Positions 6,922 to 8,769 of a stretch of 8,769 nt of DNA are shown here, in pieces (position 1 is the stretch's first letter; the number at the start of each line of letters is the position of its first letter). The notes beneath the pieces were generated by a model, which searched no databases, was not told the origin of the DNA, and saw only the letters and a program-made list of their open reading frames with translations. This DNA comes from HGM11368 sp051883415 (GTDB lineage: Bacteria > Bacillota > Clostridia > Christensenellales > UBA3700). Location of the stretch: the NCBI GenBank assembly GCA_051883415.1, contig JBJETR010000057.1, positions 1-8,769 on the forward strand. Direction: 5' to 3'. The position numbers and the translations under genes were made by a program.

Positions 6922-6957
6922 TGCGAGTCTATCCTGAGGATAGGCTCGTATTTTTTT
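6922..6957 (+). terminator. Rho-independent terminator after the lipoprotein gene
   Basis: A 12-bp stem (6923-6934 with 6938-6949, two G-T pairs) with a TGA loop, extendable by the T6922-A6950 pair, is followed by seven T residues. It starts 17 nt after the stop codon, and array B begins just after it. Confidence 0.93.
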
Positions 6958-6960
6958 GTT

Positions 6961-7086
6961 TTTGACGGCGGATATGCGTCGTTATGCTTTGTTGAACTTG
7001 CGGTTGTGCTCAGTCACGTACGCCCAAGTACGCTCCTGTCGCCCAATCCTCGTTCTCCTCGCCTAACTCGCATCTCCACCGTCAAA
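6961..7086. mobile_element. 126-bp MITE-like TIR unit
   Basis: The left end TTTGACGGCGGATATGCG (6961-6978) and the reverse complement of the right end (7069-7086) agree at 16 of 18 positions. The centre carries GTACG...GTACG in place of the GGAG/CTCC hairpin. The interior closely follows the unit at 295-421 (ACTTGCGGTTGTGC..., TGTCGCCCAATCCTC..., CTCGCCTAACTCGCA). It starts 3 nt after the T-tract of the lipoprotein terminator. A match to the following right half-unit suggests it too sits inside an older unit whose left half is gone. Confidence 0.7.
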
Positions 7087-7252
7087 ATAAATAGCACGCT
7101 CCCAATGCAAAATCAGCAGTCTTCGCACCTAACTCGCACCTATACCGCGAGAGAATTGCTACGAATACACTTGCTGTATCTTACGCTTCAAGTATTCTCC
7201 CTCACGCCGTCCTCACTCTCCATGTCTTGCTCGCATCTACGCACCCAAAGGG
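7087..7252. repeat. Two degenerate right half-units
   Basis: About 7087-7148 resembles the right half of the 295-421 unit, ending in CGCACCTATACCGCGAGAG. About 7133-7252 resembles 400-516 of array A, including CCGTCCTCACTCTCC and CTCGCATCTACGCA followed by CCAAAG. No left halves accompany them. They look like decayed remnants that show array A and array B share a common ancestral arrangement. Confidence 0.55.
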
Positions 7253-7453
7253 AACAATAAAATCACCGCTTTCCTCGCCTAACTCGCATCTACACATTCA
7301 AAGGGTTGTATGTCATTGCGAAGTGTTGCTTGCAACACTGTGGCAATCTCATCCTTATAAAAAGCCGCCCTCTTGTGCTCGGAAAGGGTGTCTCACGGCG
7401 GATATGCGTCGCAATACTGTGTCGTAACTTGCGTTTGCGTGTTGGTCACATAC
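7223..7453. repeat. ~231-bp direct repeat, copy 1
   Basis: It begins TGTCTTGCTCGCATCTACGC and ends GGTCACATAC. Copy 2 at 7621-7850 differs by a handful of substitutions and one single-base indel, at a 397-398 bp offset. It contains the palindrome at 7315-7347 (outer ATTGC/GCAAT, inner AGTGTTGC/GCAACACT) and the left half of a TIR unit from 7391. Confidence 0.9.
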
Positions 7454-7648
7454 GTTTTGATGGCGTATATACATCGTAATACTTTGTCGAGCGTGTGGTT
7501 GTATTGCGGTCACATACGGAGCAGTATGCTCCCTTATACAATCCTCGCTCTTCGCGTCTTACTCGTATCTACACCATCAAAATAAAAAGTATGCTCCCTG
7601 CACAAAAAACGCATGCTCCTTGTCTTGCTCGCATCTACGCACCCAAAG
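7391..7648. mobile_element. ~130-bp TIR unit split at its centre by another unit
   Basis: The left half (7391-7454) begins TCTCACGGCGGATATGCGTCG-like and matches the uninterrupted unit at 7789 up to GGTCACATAC. The right half (7583-7648) resumes with AGTATGCTCCCTGCACAAAA, the sequence that follows that point in the unit at 7789. Removing the inner unit leaves 64 + 66 = 130 bp. The intact copy at 7789-7914 serves as a reference for the empty site, making this the clearest insertion case in the window. Confidence 0.72.
7455..7582. mobile_element. 128-bp TIR unit inserted in the middle of another unit
   Basis: The left end TTTTGATGGCGTATATAC (7455-7472) and the reverse complement of the right end (7565-7582) agree at 16 of 18 positions. 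The centre carries GGAGCA-GTA-TGCTCC, a perfect 6-bp stem. The terminal motif differs from its neighbours (GATGG in place of GACGG or CACGG), yet both ends share the change, as expected if the two termini co-evolve or are copied together. Confidence 0.75.
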
Positions 7649-7850
7649 GGAACAATAAACTCACCGCTTTCCTCGCCTAACTCGCATCTCCACATTCAAA
7701 GGGTTGTGTGTCATTGCGAAGTGTTGCTTGCAACACTGTGGCAATCTCATCCTTATAAAAAGCCGCCCTCTTGTGCTCGGAAAGGGTGTCTCACGGCGGA
7801 TATGCGTCGTAATACTGTGTCGTAACTTACGTTTTTGTTTGGTCACATAC
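7621..7850. repeat. ~230-bp direct repeat, copy 2
   Basis: This is the second copy of 7223-7453, with the palindrome at 7713-7745 unchanged in its stem sequences. It runs into the left half of the uninterrupted unit at 7789-7914. The copy-to-copy differences include AATAAAATC/AATAAACTC and CATCTACAC/CATCTCCAC. Confidence 0.9.
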
Positions 7851-7914
7851 AAGGAGTATGCTCCCTGCACAAAATCCGCGTACTCCTTGTCTTACTAGCA
7901 TCTACACCGTGAGA
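7789..7914. mobile_element. 126-bp uninterrupted TIR unit
   Basis: It starts TCTCACGG (7789-7796) and ends CCGTGAGA (7907-7914), with inverted-repeat similarity continuing inward (GGATATGC against GCATCTAC). The centre holds GGAG-TATG-CTCC. It is the undisturbed counterpart of the split unit at 7391-7648 and of the unit at 771-895. Confidence 0.7.
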
Positions 7915-7918
7915 AAAA

Positions 7919-8047
7919 CCACCGAAGGTGGTGGAAGGGTTGTCAAATTCTATAATATCCTTTGGGAGTACGACTAAATCTGCGCAAACGACCAGCAGGT
8001 CCCCTTTGTGCAAAGTGGGCTCCCGACTTCGCCCAGTGGGGGATTGT
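7919..8047. repeat. 26-mer, conserved tail and GC-rich hairpin module upstream of the GNAT gene
   Basis: 7919-7944 is an exact copy of the 26-mer found at 747-772 and 900-925. The tail to 7994 matches 926-973. 7995-8047 is a diverged GC-rich module in which CCCCTTTG and CAAAGTGGG can pair around a very short loop; it ends GGGGGATTGT, in parallel with the ...GGGTTGT end of the module at 719-772. Confidence 0.65.
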
Positions 8048-8065
8048 ATTCCTCTCAATTCACTC

Positions 8066-8094
8066 TTGCCAACCGCCTTGATTTGTGTTACAAT
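8066..8094 (+). promoter_or_regulatory. Sigma-70-type promoter of the GNAT gene
   Basis: TTGCCA (8066-8071) and TACAAT (8089-8094) each match consensus at 5 of 6 positions with an ideal 17-nt spacer, and a TGT immediately before the -10 box gives an extended -10. The expected start of transcription is near 8101, leaving a leader of about 27 nt before the ATG at 8128. Confidence 0.65.
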
Positions 8095-8127
8095 ACCCTT
8101 AGCAAACCAAGTAAAATAGGCACCAAC

Positions 8128-8769
8128 ATGCAAATTATTTCAAATTGGGTATTGACAAACCCCGCTCTGACAATGTATTATATAAATATAGAGGATATGG
8201 CTATAGTCCAACGCTTTTTGGACGAACAGCGCAACGCACTCGATAGGATAGAGTTTTTCTATCCCTATATGGGTGACGAGTTGCGAGAGGTCATCCTCGG
8301 TGGCAACTTCGTTGGCGTATTTGACAAGGACGAGCTTATTGCGACTATCGCACTTGACAAGGACAAGCAGTACGCTACTCAGATTGCCGATATCGTATCT
8401 CGTTGCAGCGGTGGCAATATTTCACCGCAATATATCTACGAGATGTCGGGTGTGATGGTTCATCCACGATATCGAGGTCAAGGGCTTGCCAAAGAGTTGG
8501 TAGCTTTTGTGCAGAGTATTGCCAAGCAGCAAGATTGCCAATATATTTGTGCCGTGGTGCAACTAGACAACGTAGCCAGCATCAAGACTATGCTATCTAG
8601 AGGCTTTTGCCTTGCAGGAGTGTACGCAATGGGTGGAGAGTATGATTTCGGCTACTTCGTCTATCGTACCGACACTCCTATAGTCACAGGCACGCAGGCG
8701 ACCTGCGTTGCCAATAGAGATATGCAAGGACATTTGTCAATGCTATCGCAAGGCTACGTAGGCACTCAA
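8128..8769 (+). CDS. GNAT family N-acetyltransferase, 5' part (214 residues, open at window end)
   Basis: The frame is open from the ATG at 8128 to the last base, so the C-terminus is missing. The protein has the GCN5-related acetyltransferase fold that uses acetyl-CoA: strand and helix 1 (about 15-38, LTMYYINIEDMAIVQRFLDE), then the core motif A VHPRYRGQGLA (111-121, the R/Q-x-x-G-x-G/A pyrophosphate loop), and motif B with DNVASIKTMLSRGF (147-160), the usual N-x-x-S/A-x-x-x-x-x-x-x-G-F helix. About 35 residues beyond the GNAT core are present, ending DMQGHLSMLSQGYVG, so the protein is longer than a minimal GNAT. The start at 8128 fits the promoter at 8066-8094 but has only a weak RBS (AGG at 8118-8120), unlike the strong GGAGG of the other genes. 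ATG 8173 is a less likely alternative. The substrate is unknown. Confidence 0.85.
   Translation, partial: MQIISNWVLTNPALTMYYINIEDMAIVQRFLDEQRNALDRIEFFYPYMGDELREVILGGNFVGVFDKDELIATIALDKDKQYATQIADIVSRCSGGNISPQYIYEMSGVMVHPRYRGQGLAKELVAFVQSIAKQQDCQYICAVVQLDNVASIKTMLSRGFCLAGVYAMGGEYDFGYFVYRTDTPIVTGTQATCVANRDMQGHLSMLSQGYVGTQ

Larger units (their letters stand above)
6961..8047. repeat. Repeat array B: gene-free mosaic of TIR units and hairpin modules
   Basis: About 1.09 kb with no credible gene. In order it holds a TIR unit (6961-7086), degenerate half-units (7087-7252), a ~230-bp direct repeat (7223-7453 and 7621-7850) whose copies each contain an ATTGC/GCAAT palindrome, a unit inserted between them (7455-7582), a complete unit (7789-7914), the 26-mer (7919-7944), a conserved tail and a GC-rich hairpin module (7995-8047). 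Orientation matches array A. The short ORFs across it come in duplicate because the DNA is duplicated, and I do not regard them as genes. Confidence 0.88.

Noticed and set aside
7227..7825. Two ORFs (7227-7427 and 7613-7825) encoding almost the same peptide
   Set aside because: The likeness is explained by the underlying 230-bp DNA duplication. There is no RBS, and the frame crosses the ATTGC/GCAAT hairpin and a TIR end.
8152..8181. TTGACA-N18-TATTAT promoter-like sequence inside the start of the GNAT gene
   Set aside because: It would start transcription near 8188, leaving almost no leader for the next ATG (8197) and removing the first strand of the GNAT fold. The upstream promoter at 8066-8094 fits better, though this one is not excluded as a secondary site.

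Overview
The window reads as chromosomal DNA of an anaerobic, gut-type Bacillota (Clostridia-like) bacterium. This is inferred from consensus GGAGG ribosome binding sites 5-7 nt ahead of the start codons, simple hairpin-plus-T terminators, a Gram-positive style lipoprotein signal, and the protein families present. No marker gene fixes the taxonomy. All genes are on the plus strand.

Layout: (1) 3-260 is the 3' end of a class I DAHP synthase gene (first step of aromatic amino acid synthesis). (2) 261-973 has no gene and is filled by a mosaic of repeats ('array A'). (3) 1061-1561 encodes a small flavin reductase-like protein, closed by a strong terminator. (4) 1698-3712 is a two-gene operon for the UDP-GlcNAc (peptidoglycan precursor) pathway: a stand-alone GlmU-type acetyltransferase domain followed 2 nt later by phosphoglucosamine mutase GlmM. 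GlmM makes glucosamine-1-phosphate and its neighbour should acetylate it. The uridylyltransferase half of GlmU is absent from this window. (5) 3828-6905 encodes a 1025-residue lipoprotein of unknown function with a repeat-containing, probably beta-helical C-terminus, followed by a strong terminator. (6) 6961-8047 is a second gene-free repeat mosaic ('array B'), in the same orientation as array A and sharing several blocks with it. (7) 8128 to the window end is the start of a GNAT acetyltransferase gene.

The most unusual content is the repeat system. Its basic unit is about 125-130 bp, begins with a T-rich motif such as TTTGACGG, CTCTCACGG or TTTTGATGG, and ends with the reverse complement. 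Its middle often carries a tight GGAG...CTCC hairpin. Seven units can be delimited. Two appear to be interrupted by another complete unit, which is what insertion of small non-autonomous mobile elements would leave. These units are interleaved with two further hairpin families: ATTGC...GCAAT palindromes, and a GC-rich module ending in an exactly repeated 26-mer. Neither array contains a transposase gene or a believable ORF.
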